Shown here in pieces: positions 16,792 through 25,313 of a stretch of DNA of 64,000 bases. The translations under genes were made by a program, and so were the position numbers. The notes beneath the pieces are model-generated. The model was not told where the DNA came from, did not search any database, and worked only from the letters and a program-made list of their open reading frames with translations. Every line of letters starts with the position of its first letter. Within the stretch, counting starts at the first letter, position 1. The DNA is from Streptomyces sp. SID12501 (GTDB lineage: Bacteria; Actinomycetota; Actinomycetes; Streptomycetales; Streptomycetaceae), in the NCBI RefSeq assembly GCF_010550245.1, contig NZ_JAAGLU010000002.1, positions 308,016-372,015 of the forward strand. The letters are read 5' to 3'.

Positions 16792-17532
16792 ATGCCTCAG
16801 ATTGAGGAGGCGCAGCCGAAGTACCTGCAGATCGCGCACTTCATCCGTGATCAGATCCTTCGGGGCGACCTTCGGCCGGGGGACGAGGTTCCCTCGGAGC
16901 GGCAGTTGGCGGCGGTTTGGAAGGTATCCAGGCCGACGGCGGCGCGGTCGTTGGAGGCGTTGAGCCATCAGGGGCTCGTCGAGAAGCGGCAGGGGTCCGG
17001 CACGTACGTCCGCAGTCTGGAAGTGAACCGGCGGGCACGTGAGTTGTATGGGTGGGCCCGGCAGACCGGGAAGATCTACACACCCGGTGAGTACGCGGTG
17101 ATCACGTCGGCCGGGTGGCTGGATGCCCCGGATCACGTTGCTGAGGCGTTGGGCCTGGTGAAGGACCGCCGTGCCGTGCATCGCCGGCGTGTGACCAACA
17201 ACCAGGACGGGCCCATCACGCTGTCCACCTCGTGGTTCGCGCCGGACGTCGGGCGGAGGGCGCCCAAGCTCCTGGAACCGGAACGGATCCAGGAGGGCAC
17301 CCTGATGTACGTCGAGAACATGACGGCACGGCAGGGAAGTTACGCCGAAGACCGCATGTGTGCCCGGCAGGCGACCGACGACGAGGTGGCGGACCTCCAA
17401 CTTGAGTCAAGCGCGGCTGTCTTGATCGTGCATCACGTCGTCTTCGACCTCCAGGACCGGCCGTTGGAGTTCGCCGAGGCCACCTACCCGCCGCACCGCT
17501 GGGCGTTCGAGCAGGGGTATCCGCTCACCTGA
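16792..17532 (+). CDS. GntR/HutC-family transcription regulator
   Basis: This 246-aa regulator has an N-terminal winged helix (YLQIAHFIRDQIL, LRPGDEVPSERQLA, VSRPTAARSLEAL, GLVEKRQGSGTYV) at residues 9-75 and a UTRA ligand-binding domain from about 90 to 240. The ATG at 16792 follows GAGGAGGGG. Palindromes of the form AGTGGC-N4-GCCACT lie in its own promoter and 36-77 bp after its stop, ahead of the next genes, so it most likely represses both and is released by a small-molecule effector. The effector is unknown. The gene diverges from DUF1152 and precedes a zinc-ribbon remnant and an anti-sigma-type ATPase. Confidence 0.93.
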   Translation: MPQIEEAQPKYLQIAHFIRDQILRGDLRPGDEVPSERQLAAVWKVSRPTAARSLEALSHQGLVEKRQGSGTYVRSLEVNRRARELYGWARQTGKIYTPGEYAVITSAGWLDAPDHVAEALGLVKDRRAVHRRRVTNNQDGPITLSTSWFAPDVGRRAPKLLEPERIQEGTLMYVENMTARQGSYAEDRMCARQATDDEVADLQLESSAAVLIVHHVVFDLQDRPLEFAEATYPPHRWAFEQGYPLT

Positions 17533-17568
17533 TGGCTCGTCGTTTCGGCGAACTGCTTGCGCGCCACA

Positions 17569-17609
17569 AGTGGCTAATGCCACTATCCAGTAAGTGGCTA
17601 AGGCCACTT
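17569..17609 (+). promoter_or_regulatory. Two perfect GntR operators
   Basis: AGTGGCTAATGCCACT (17569-17584) and AAGTGGCTAAGGCCACTT (17592-17609) are perfect palindromes sharing the AGTGGC-N4-GCCACT pattern of the site in the upstream GntR promoter. Their centres are 24 bp apart, a little over two helical turns. They lie directly upstream of the zinc-ribbon/ATPase pair and probably bind the GntR protein cooperatively. Confidence 0.85.
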
Positions 17610-17631
17610 GATCGGAAGAGGGCACGGAGTG

Positions 17632-17801
17632 ATGAGTCGGCAGCCGGACCAGGGAGCGCATCTACCCTGCCGGAGTTGCCAGGGGGCGACTGGAAGCGCG
17701 TCGGTTCGCGTACGCCCTCGGCGCTTGCCGCTGCCGTCGACAGCACCCGTGCCACATCGAAGCGGCGCTGCCTCGACTGCGACGGCAGCGGCAAGGAGTG
17801 A
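17632..17801 (+). pseudogene. Zinc-ribbon small protein split by a -1 frameshift
   Basis: The ATG at 17632 opens MSRQPDQGAHLPCRSCQG with a first CxxC pair. In this frame the rest is unlike a protein and runs through the next gene. A -1 shift at the run of five G (CAG GGG GCG) continues as GDWKRVGSRT and ends CLDCDGSGKE just before the next start, giving a tidy 56-aa protein with two CxxCxG knuckles. It is either a one-base deletion in a G tract (pseudogene or sequencing error) or a programmed -1 frameshift. Two GntR operators lie upstream and an ATPase gene follows after 6 bp. Confidence 0.65.
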
Positions 17802-17807
17802 GCGCGG

Positions 17808-18245
17808 ATGGCTTACAGGATCGACCGTTACCCCTCCGAGGACTCACCACGGCTCGGAGCGATGGCCTTGCATCCGACCCCGGAGTCCGTCCCCCGGGCC
17901 CGACGCTGGTTCCGGAAGTTCATCGCCCCGTACAACCCTGCCTGCTCGGTCGAGGACTGCGCGCTGATGATCTCGGAACTGGTCACCAACGCGATCCGCT
18001 ACGGACGGGCTCATGAACCCTGGGTCGTGCGGGTGGAGTGGTTCCGGGAGGAGACCTCGCTGCGGGTCGAGGTGCACAACCCGGGCTTCCCTGCGAACGT
18101 GCGGCTCCGGCACCCCGATGCCAACGACGCACACGGGCGCGGGCTGCTGCTCGTCGACTCGATCGCGGAGTCGTGGCACTCCGGGCCCAGTCACTTCGGC
18201 GGAACGGTGGTCTCCTTCGTGGTTGCCGATGCCTGGCCGTCGTGA
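17808..18245 (+). CDS. ATP-binding protein, RsbW/anti-sigma HATPase_c family
   Basis: This 145-aa GHKL-fold protein has N box SELVTNAIRYG, G1 box GRGLLLVDSIAESW and G2-like GGTVVSFVV. Streptomyces has many such single-domain ATPases related to the anti-sigma kinase RsbW; they bind sigma or antagonist proteins, but individual partners are rarely known. The ATG at 17808 has AAGGAG upstream, and the gene follows the split zinc-ribbon frame by 6 bp in one transcript, downstream of two GntR operators. No sigma factor or antagonist gene is adjacent, so its partner must be elsewhere. Confidence 0.88.
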   Translation: MAYRIDRYPSEDSPRLGAMALHPTPESVPRARRWFRKFIAPYNPACSVEDCALMISELVTNAIRYGRAHEPWVVRVEWFREETSLRVEVHNPGFPANVRLRHPDANDAHGRGLLLVDSIAESWHSGPSHFGGTVVSFVVADAWPS

Positions 18246-18704
18246 CGAGGGGAGTGCGGTCCGTCGGTAATAGGTCGGCGGATTCGTCGTTGGTCTGGTT
18301 GACCGGCTGGCTCGGCCGATCCAGGGGGCTGGCGGATGTTCGCGGGTCTGGCACGGCGCAGGTCCGGGGGGACGGCTGTCGGCCGGGTCGGACGAGGCGC
18401 TGCTGGATGTCGGGGTCGCGGACAAGGCAGGTGAGACGCCGGCCGCATGATTACCCCAGCCCTCGGCGGCCTGTCTTGATCGAAGCGGACCGCCGGGCCT
18501 GTGAACTGGGTTGTCACGCACCTTCCGAGTCAGCAGCCCGCAGGTCTCCCACCCGTGCGGTTGGCAGGTGGTTCGGGGACGAGCACGGTGTCGGGTCGGC
18601 AGCGCGGGCCTGGACGCGGGCTGCCGGAGCGGGACCCGCGTGGACAAGCCTCCGGGTGTGTGGCCCGCGCGAGGACCTTCCCGCGCCCCGGTCGGACGAG
18701 GGGA
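18246..18704. other. 459-bp gap between convergent genes, nothing recognised
   Basis: The stretch lies between the 3' ends of the ATPase gene (plus) and the PIG-L gene (minus). I see no reading frame with a ribosome site or family match, no tRNA and no long inverted repeat. Base composition stays high in G/C. Confidence 0.5.
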
Positions 18705-19538
18705 TCAGCGCAGTCCGGCGAAAAGATCGTTCTCGGGTAGGGCTGTGCCGGTGGCGTCCTGGACACGTACGAAGGTTTCCGTGCCCATCAACTCGCCGAA
18801 CCTCTCCTTGCCCATCTTGAGGAAGAAGATGTTCTCGCCCTGACTGGCGTGCGCGGCCAGCGCGTCGAACTTCTGGCCGCTGAAGGCGACGGTGTCCACC
18901 CACGTGGTGATCTCGTCGTCGGGGAGGCCGATCTCGGCCAGCGCGGCAACCTCGGCGGGATCCGGCTCCGGCATGTCCTCTCCGAACTCGCGCATGACCT
19001 CGCCGAACCGCTGCATCGCCGAGCGGGGCATCGTGGTCCAGTACACCTTCGGCGTGAGCGAGGTCATCTCCAGCGCCGCCATCGTGATGCGGTGGGCCTG
19101 TATGTGGTCGGGGTGGCCGTAGAAGCCGTTCTCGTCGTACGTGACGACCACATCAGGCCGGTAGTGCCGCATGAGTTCCGCGAGCCGGGCCGCGCCTTCC
19201 TGCACGGGGGTCTGCCAGAAGGATCCGGGGGCGTCGTTGCTGGGCCAGCCCGTCATCCCGGAGTCGGCGTAGTCCAACAGCTCCAGATCGCTGATCTTCA
19301 GGACGTCACGGCTCGCCTCAAGTTCTTCACGGCGTATCAAGGCGACCGCCGCCGGATCGTGCCCGGGGTCACCCGGTTTGACACCTCCCGGTCCGTCACC
19401 GCAACCGCCGTCGGTACACGTCACGAGAACTGTGCGGATGCCTTCCGCCGCGTACCGCGCGAGGACCCCGCCGGTTCCGGTGGCCTCGTCGTCGGGGTGG
19501 GCGTGTACTGCCATGAGCGTCAAGGGCCGGTCAGTCAT
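18705..19538 (-). CDS. PIG-L/LmbE-family zinc deacetylase (MshB/Mca-like)
   Basis: This 277-aa zinc amidohydrolase has the metal motif AHPDDE (residues 13-18) and a second HPDHIQAH site in TYDENGFYGHPDHIQ. The best-known actinobacterial members are MshB (GlcNAc-Ins deacetylase) and Mca (mycothiol S-conjugate amidase); the layout here resembles Mca more, so detoxification or de-N-acetylation of a sugar conjugate is plausible. The start is set at ATG 19538 because GCAGGAGGA precedes it; a longer frame upstream is not protein-like. It stands alone with no mycothiol genes nearby, so it is probably a paralogue. Confidence 0.88.
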   Translation of the reverse strand: MTDRPLTLMAVHAHPDDEATGTGGVLARYAAEGIRTVLVTCTDGGCGDGPGGVKPGDPGHDPAAVALIRREELEASRDVLKISDLELLDYADSGMTGWPSNDAPGSFWQTPVQEGAARLAELMRHYRPDVVVTYDENGFYGHPDHIQAHRITMAALEMTSLTPKVYWTTMPRSAMQRFGEVMREFGEDMPEPDPAEVAALAEIGLPDDEITTWVDTVAFSGQKFDALAAHASQGENIFFLKMGKERFGELMGTETFVRVQDATGTALPENDLFAGLR

Positions 19539-19836
19539 GAAAGGCAGTCCTCCTGCGGAAATACGTCTTGGTCCAAGTAGCGCGGCGGGCGTACCGCGCT
19601 TCTGGGGCCCGGATCCTGGTGGGGCCCACGACCGTGTTGTCTCGGTGTTCCCCGCCCGTACGGCGCCGGTCCCTCGGTCGATGCAACCGCGTGGGCCGGA
19701 CCGCCTGTTCCCGGCGCTGCCCATTGGTCTTCCAGACGTCGGCGTTTCAACGCCAACGAGGGGTACAGGCGGGCCAGTGGACGATCCCCGATTTCACCCC
19801 GTTAAGGGGAACTGGCGTAGGACCTGATACGGGCCA

Positions 19837-19860
19837 GCCGTAGCCGTAGCCGTAGCCGTG
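19837..19860. repeat. GCCGTA hexamer repeat
   Basis: Three perfect tandem copies of GCCGTA plus a partial fourth lie in the 516-bp gap between the PIG-L and cyclophilin-like genes. A second small duplication, AAGGCCC twice, follows at about 19885-19898. The remainder of the gap up to the operator at 19909 shows no gene. Confidence 0.7.
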
Positions 19861-19908
19861 CCGGGCAAATGGCCGATCAGCCCCAAGGCCCAAGGCCCAA
19901 GCTCCAAT

Positions 19909-19928
19909 GGTAAGTGGATCGACTTGCC
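19909..19928 (+). promoter_or_regulatory. Operator shared with the SDR promoter
   Basis: GGTAAGTGGATCGACTTGCC is an imperfect palindrome around AAGT-N6-ACTT. The identical 20-mer, extended to about 25 bp by a preceding CCAAT, occurs at 21810-21829 ahead of the SDR gene, with a variant at 21860-21879. It probably recruits the same regulator, most simply the TetR protein encoded downstream of the SDR gene. Confidence 0.75.
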
Positions 19929-20054
19929 GTCGGGATGGTGTGGAAGTTACGTTCGCGGGGTCCACGCCGAACCGAAGCGCGTACTCCGATGAACATGGCG
20001 TACGTGTCGGCCGCAGACGATAACTCCAACAACACCCCAGAGGGCAGAACCCAT

Positions 20055-20414
20055 ATGAGAATCCGACTGACCGCCGGAGAAACCGTCCTCAACGCAACCC
20101 TCGACGACAACGCGACGGCACGCGACCTCGCCTCGCTGCTTCCGCTGACGCTGCAGATGAACGACCTGTTCAAGCGCGAGAAGTACGGTCACCTGCCCCG
20201 GTCTCTCGCCGCAGGAGGCGAGCCGCGGTACAGCTACGAGATCGGCAACATCGTCTACTGGTCACCCGGTCCCGACATCGCGATCTTCTATGACCACGAC
20301 GGCCAGTCCATCCCCGACCCCGGCATCATCGTCCTCGGCGAGATCGACTCGGGGGCCGATGCATTCAAGAAGTACGACGGCACGGTCGACGTCACCATGG
20401 AGGCCGTCGACTGA
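20055..20414 (+). CDS. Cyclophilin-like fold protein
   Basis: This 119-aa protein starts MRIRLTAGETVLNATLDDNA, with TARDLASLLPLTL, the ordered-sheet NIVYWSPGPDIAIFY and GIIVLGEIDSGADAF, all typical of the bacterial cyclophilin-like (Cyclophil_like) family. Members resemble cyclophilin but lack proline-isomerase residues; their role is unknown. ATG 20055 is chosen because the homologous region begins there and AGAGGG lies upstream; an in-frame ATG at 19989 would add a short polar leader without a clear ribosome site. It is expressed from a region with an operator identical to that of the SDR gene, which links it to an oxidoreductase regulon. Confidence 0.85.
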   Translation: MRIRLTAGETVLNATLDDNATARDLASLLPLTLQMNDLFKREKYGHLPRSLAAGGEPRYSYEIGNIVYWSPGPDIAIFYDHDGQSIPDPGIIVLGEIDSGADAFKKYDGTVDVTMEAVD

Positions 20415-20441
20415 TAACCCAGCCGGAAACCACCGGGATCG

Positions 20442-21398
20442 TCAACCAAGGAGAGGCGGGGAGACGGTCGTGGCCTCGCCGGTCGCGTAGACGGCCGGGG
20501 TGAGACCGGTGCGGTCGCGGAAGAAGCGGCCGAAGTTCGCGGGGTCGGTGAAGCCGAGGTGGACGGCCACAGCCCGGGCGTCCCACCGGGCACCTCCGAG
20601 CAGACGCCGGGCTTCCAGGAGGCGCCGCTCGTCGATGAGTTCACGTACCCCCTTGCCGGTGGCGTCCCGGGCGGCACGGCTCAGGGTGCGGACCGAACAG
20701 CCGAGCAACTCGGCGTAGTCCGCGGCTTGGTGCAGCTCGCGGAAGTGCAACTCCAGGGCGTCCAGGAAGCGCCCGTACCTGTCGGCACGGCCCATGCCGG
20801 CCGTGGCCGTGCCGATGGGGGCGATGTCCGGGGAGTTGGCCAGGCGCAGCAGCAGCGATTCGAGCAGGCTGCGCCGCAGGGCGTGGTGGATGTCGAGGGG
20901 GCGGCGCCCCAGTGCGCGGTGTTCGTCCAGGAGCTGGAGTGCCGTCTGCTGGAGCCAGGCGGTGTCGTCGGGGTGCGGGCTGAGCACTGCAGGGGCCTCG
21001 TGCGCGGTGAGCGGGGCCAGGAGACGGGCGAGGTCGGGCCGCAGCACGTCCGGTTCGAACAGGATGAACGGGCCGCGGGCCGCGCCGGGCGGATGCCAGC
21101 ACTGCGCGTGCCCGGGACGCACCCACAGCCACTGGCTGGGGGCGACGGTCCGCGTGACGTGGTCGACGTCGTGCCGCAACTCACCCTCGGTGACCAGGAT
21201 CAGGTAGTGGAAGGTGGCACGGCCCGGACGGGGCGGGTTCCACGGCCAGTCGTCGTGCTGGGCGAAGAAGTCCTCGACGGTACTCACCTCGAGGCCGTAC
21301 GGAGTACCGACCGGGGGCTGGAAACCGTACAGCGGAACCGCAGCTGGTCCGGCCTGCCCGCTCGGCCTCGTCGGCCCGGAGTGTCGCTTGTCGACCAT
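20442..21398 (-). CDS. AraC-family transcription regulator
   Basis: This 318-aa protein has an N-terminal cupin-like sensor domain (about 20-150, with HYLILVTEGELRHDVDHV) and a C-terminal AraC double helix-turn-helix (about 225-310): YAELLGCSVRTLSRAARDAT for the first helix pair and VAVHLGFTDPANFGRFFRDR for the second, ending in the usual TGLTPAVY. It probably senses a small organic molecule. ATG 21398 gives the usual family length; the frame is open further upstream. It converges on the cyclophilin-like gene, and its upstream flank holds a rarA remnant and the SDR promoter. Confidence 0.9.
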   Translation of the reverse strand: MVDKRHSGPTRPSGQAGPAAVPLYGFQPPVGTPYGLEVSTVEDFFAQHDDWPWNPPRPGRATFHYLILVTEGELRHDVDHVTRTVAPSQWLWVRPGHAQCWHPPGAARGPFILFEPDVLRPDLARLLAPLTAHEAPAVLSPHPDDTAWLQQTALQLLDEHRALGRRPLDIHHALRRSLLESLLLRLANSPDIAPIGTATAGMGRADRYGRFLDALELHFRELHQAADYAELLGCSVRTLSRAARDATGKGVRELIDERRLLEARRLLGGARWDARAVAVHLGFTDPANFGRFFRDRTGLTPAVYATGEATTVSPPLLG

Positions 21399-21550
21399 CA
21401 CGTGTCCGCAGCCTACCGCCCCTCCGGTCGGCTTCGACGGAAGGATGGGACGTGCCACCGCGCCCGCGCGGCGCACCCTCCGCCTCCTTCGATGCCACAG
21501 TCCGTCACCGGGCCGAGCGGCCTGTCGACCCGCGCACCTACCGACCGTAG

Positions 21551-21808
21551 TGATCCTGCCGCTCTTCGACGAAGAGCCCTCCGGTCAGTCGCCGACCGCC
21601 TGCGCCCCGCAAAGCAGCTGGAGCACGCCGTCGGGCAGGACCACCTCCTGGCCGCGGACGCCGCTGCCGGCCCCGGGCGGCCGCCCGGAAGCGACTCGGC
21701 TCCACCATCCTGCGGGGCCGCCCGGCGGTCGGGAAGACCACCCTCGCCCGGCTCCTCGCGGACGGCAGCGACATGGCCTTCGAGCCGGTGTCGGTCACCT
21801 TCTCCCAA
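21551..21808 (+). pseudogene. Decayed N-terminal fragment of a RarA/MgsA-type AAA ATPase
   Basis: Three plus-strand pieces in different frames match the start of replication-associated recombination protein RarA. They are LPLFDEEPSG, then VADRLRPAKQLEHAVGQDHL (family: LAxRMRPxxLDEVVGQxHLL), then LGSTILRGRPAVGKTTLARL and LADGSDMAFEPVSVTFS (Walker A region; family: GPPGxGKTT). The frame changes at least once and the gene stops at base 21808, directly against the operator at 21810. The rest of the ATPase is missing. This is a truncated remnant, not a working gene. Confidence 0.65.
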
Positions 21809-21809
21809 T

Positions 21810-21879
21810 GGTAAGTGGATCGACTTGCCTTATGGGTGATGCGGGGGCTACCTTCAAGTGGTGAGTCCATCGACTTACC
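21810..21879 (+). promoter_or_regulatory. Tandem operators of the SDR-TetR operon
   Basis: GGTAAGTGGATCGACTTGCC (21810-21829) and GGTGAGTCCATCGACTTACC (21860-21879) are related imperfect palindromes 50 bp apart, five helical turns, just upstream of the SDR start. The first is identical to the site at 19909-19928. The arrangement suggests a looped or doubly bound repressor, probably the TetR protein of the same operon. Confidence 0.75.
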
Positions 21880-21905
21880 TCACGACTCGGCAAGGAACAA
21901 TGAAC

Positions 21906-22661
21906 ATGAATCGTCTTGCGGGCAAGCGCGCCCTCATCACCGGCGGCACGAGTGGCATCGGCCTGGAGACCGCACAGCGTTTTGTCGCGGAGGGCGCCGA
22001 CGTGCTGGTCACAGGCGTAACCCCGGCCAGCATCGACAAGGCGCGGCAGATCCTCGGGGACAAGGTGCCGGTGGTGCAGGCCGATGCGCGCGACCTCGAT
22101 GCGCAGCGCGGCCTGGCGGAGCGGGTGCGTGAGCACTTCGGGGAGCTGGACGTGGCGTTCCTGAACGCCGGCGTCTCGGACTGGCGGCCGTTCGAGGACC
22201 ACACGGAGGACAGCTTCGACCGGCTCTTCGACATCAACGTCAAGAGCGTCTTCTTTCTCACGCAGGCCCTGGTGCCCGTGCTGGCCAACCCGTCCTCGGT
22301 CGTCCTCAACGCGTCCAACAGTGCGCACGGCGGCTACGGGCAGTCGAACGCCTACGCCGCGACGAAGGCGGCTGTCGGTTCCCTGATGCGGTCGTGGAAC
22401 GCGGACCTGCTCAGGTCGCACGGCATCCGGTTCAACGCGGTCAGCCCCGGCCCGGTGGACACCCCGCTGTACTCCAAGCTCGGGATCGAGGATCCCGCGC
22501 AGCAGACGGCGGTTCTGGAGGCGATCAGCTCCGGCATTCCGCTGGGGCGCATGGGTCTGCCCGAGGAGGTCGCGGAAGCCGTCGTGTACCTGGCCTCCGA
22601 TGCCTCCGCCTTCGCTGTGGGCCAGGACCTTATCCTGGACGGTGGCCAGACCGTTCTCTGA
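21906..22661 (+). CDS. Short-chain dehydrogenase/reductase
   Basis: This 251-aa classical SDR has the cofactor motif TGGTSGIG (residues 12-19), the NAG segment (LNAGVSDW), catalytic Ser in LNASNS, YAATK with catalytic Tyr and Lys, the PGPVDTP turn and C-terminal DLILDGGQTVL. Asp residues after the second strand are not obvious, so NADP(H) is somewhat more likely. An ATG at 21900 is also in frame, but 21906 has better spacing from AAGGAA at 21892-21897. Operators lie directly upstream and a TetR gene follows 40 bp downstream, a typical self-controlled redox unit. The substrate is unknown. Confidence 0.93.
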   Translation: MNRLAGKRALITGGTSGIGLETAQRFVAEGADVLVTGVTPASIDKARQILGDKVPVVQADARDLDAQRGLAERVREHFGELDVAFLNAGVSDWRPFEDHTEDSFDRLFDINVKSVFFLTQALVPVLANPSSVVLNASNSAHGGYGQSNAYAATKAAVGSLMRSWNADLLRSHGIRFNAVSPGPVDTPLYSKLGIEDPAQQTAVLEAISSGIPLGRMGLPEEVAEAVVYLASDASAFAVGQDLILDGGQTVL

Positions 22662-22701
22662 CAGCGAGGATGCGGCTGGGAGACGGGCGAGGGGCGTGGG
22701 T

Positions 22702-23394
22702 ATGTCGGTGGCGGACCGTGACCGAACGGAAACCGGTGGCGATACGTGCCAGGCCGGGTATCACGCGCAGATCAAAGCGGAGAACCGCGCGCGCATCATC
22801 CGCGCCGCCCGCGACCTCTTCCTCGCCCGGGGATACGACAAGACCTCCCTGGCCCAGATCGCCCGAGAGGCCCGCGTCTCCACCGGCACCCTCTTCAAGC
22901 GGTACCCCTCCAAGGCCGCGCTGTTCGCGGCCGTCACCTCCGAGCAGTGGCAGCTGGACGTGCAGTACGCCGAACCGCCCCCGCCCGGTGATCCCCGGTA
23001 CGGTCTTGACCACATCGGCCGCGACTACGCCTGCCTGGTCTCGCGGCCCGGCACGGCGGCGCTGTGCCGCCTCATCATCACCGAACTTCCCCAGATGCCG
23101 GAACTCGCCGACATCGTCGGCACCGGCTTCGCCATCGACCGCGGACCCTTCTTCGGCCGGCTCCGCGACTACCTGGACGCCGAAGCGCAGGCCGGCACAC
23201 TCGACTTCCGTTCGGCCGACGGACAGACGCAGCCGGCATCCGCAGTGGCCGAACAATTCCTCGGCATGATCTGCGGCCAGCTCCTGTGGCCCCAACTCGT
23301 ACGCACCGACTTCATCCCGCCCGACCCCACCGACACCACGATCGTGGACGAAGCCGTCGCCCTCATGCTCACCCGCTACCGCACCGGATCCTGA
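22702..23394 (+). CDS. TetR-family regulator of the SDR operon
   Basis: This 230-aa protein has a TetR N-terminal helix-turn-helix: ARIIRAARDLFLARGYDKTS, then LAQIAREARVSTGTLFKRYP, then SKAALFAAV (about residues 25-75), followed by an all-helical ligand domain. The ATG at 22702 follows a GAGGGG site; an in-frame GTG lies 6 bp upstream. It follows the SDR gene by 40 bp in the same direction. The three AAGT-N6-ACTT palindromes at 19909, 21810 and 21860 are its most likely binding sites, so it would repress the SDR operon and the cyclophilin-like gene. Confidence 0.92.
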   Translation: MSVADRDRTETGGDTCQAGYHAQIKAENRARIIRAARDLFLARGYDKTSLAQIAREARVSTGTLFKRYPSKAALFAAVTSEQWQLDVQYAEPPPPGDPRYGLDHIGRDYACLVSRPGTAALCRLIITELPQMPELADIVGTGFAIDRGPFFGRLRDYLDAEAQAGTLDFRSADGQTQPASAVAEQFLGMICGQLLWPQLVRTDFIPPDPTDTTIVDEAVALMLTRYRTGS

Positions 23395-23604
23395 ACCCCG
23401 GACGCGGCGGCTACTGCCGGCCGACCGCAGAAGCGTCGGACGCAGGGTGGAGGCCCGCCCTGAGCCGGCCGGCCTGTCGGAGGTCCTCACTCCACACCGA
23501 TCGGCCGAGCGCTCGGGGCAGGGGGATGAGCAGTCCTACCTCTTCGACACGTTGGCCTACCGGCGGGCGAAGGATGCGGCCGGGCGGATACCGAAGTCGA
23601 TCGA

Positions 23605-24216
23605 TCAGCTCCCGGCTCCGTCGCCGGCGTCGCCTGCGGTGGCAGGGAACAGGCGTTGCACGGCAGTGACGACGGCGGCGCGGCGGGCTGCCGGGGAGGG
23701 GTCGCGGACCTGGTCGGCCGCCGCGTCCACGAGGTCGAGTTGGCCGGCCCAGGCCGTGGCGAGCTGGCTGACGAAGACGAGGATGTCGACGGGGTCCCAG
23801 GCGGGATCCAGGTGACCGGCCTCCTGGGCCTTGCGGAGCTGCTCGGCCTTTCGGCGGAAGGTTTCCCGGGTGACGGGGTCGGCGGCGGCGCCGGCGAGTT
23901 CCAGGCGTCCCCAGCTGATGAACCGGAAGCGGTCGGGGTGCCGGAGGAAGTAGTCGTGCACCCGCCCCGCGTATTCGGGCAGATCGGTGGGGTCCAGGCG
24001 GGTCGCCTCGAGGACCGCGGCCAGCTCCTGTTCGGCGACGAACCGGTAGAGCTCTTCCTTGCTGCGGAAGTACGCGTAGAGGCGTTCCGAGCTGGTCTTC
24101 GCGGCCTTGGCGATGCGGGTGATCCGTGCGCCGGCGATTCCGTACCGGGCGAACTCGGCCCGTGCCGCGGTGACGATGCGGTCGCGGGTCGAGTCTGCGC
24201 GGGTCGAGTCTGCCAT
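23605..24216 (-). CDS. TetR-family regulator divergent from aldo/keto reductase
   Basis: This 203-aa TetR protein has the HTH segments DRIVTAARAEFARYGIAGAR and ITRIAKAAKTSSERLYAYFR plus SKEELYRFVAEQ, with helices to the C-terminus. Residues 3-9 derive from a perfect 15-bp tandem repeat that encodes DSTRA DSTR just after the start, possibly a recent slippage product. ATG at 24216. It is read away from the aldo/keto reductase gene, and two CAAA/TTTG palindromes lie between them, so it probably represses both. It is convergent with the SDR-operon TetR gene across 210 bp in which I see nothing else. Confidence 0.93.
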   Translation of the reverse strand: MADSTRADSTRDRIVTAARAEFARYGIAGARITRIAKAAKTSSERLYAYFRSKEELYRFVAEQELAAVLEATRLDPTDLPEYAGRVHDYFLRHPDRFRFISWGRLELAGAAADPVTRETFRRKAEQLRKAQEAGHLDPAWDPVDILVFVSQLATAWAGQLDLVDAAADQVRDPSPAARRAAVVTAVQRLFPATAGDAGDGAGS

Positions 24217-24233
24217 GCCTGAAGACTACCCAA

Positions 24234-24298
24234 CCAAAAAGGTCTGTTTGGCAAAGGCCGCCCGCAAGGCGTACGGTAAAAACAAACATTTTGGTTTG
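24234..24298. promoter_or_regulatory. Two operators between TetR and aldo/keto reductase genes
   Basis: CCAAAAAGGTCTGTTTGG (24234-24251) and CAAACATTTTGGTTTG (24283-24298) are palindromic AT-rich islands in a GC-rich context, 48 bp apart. The first overlaps the expected TetR promoter and the second ends 16 bp before the reductase start, overlapping its leader. Both share the CAAA...TTTG half-sites expected of one TetR dimer. Confidence 0.75.
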
Positions 24299-24314
24299 AC
24301 CTGAGGAGCGCGTC

Positions 24315-25292
<978 letters not shown>

Positions 25293-25313
25293 GTCCGCCC
25301 CGGGACCCGTCAT

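Noticed and set aside
18246..18704. Short open frames in the gap between the ATPase and PIG-L genes
   Set aside because: They are rich in Arg, Gly and Pro, lack ribosome sites and match no family pattern.
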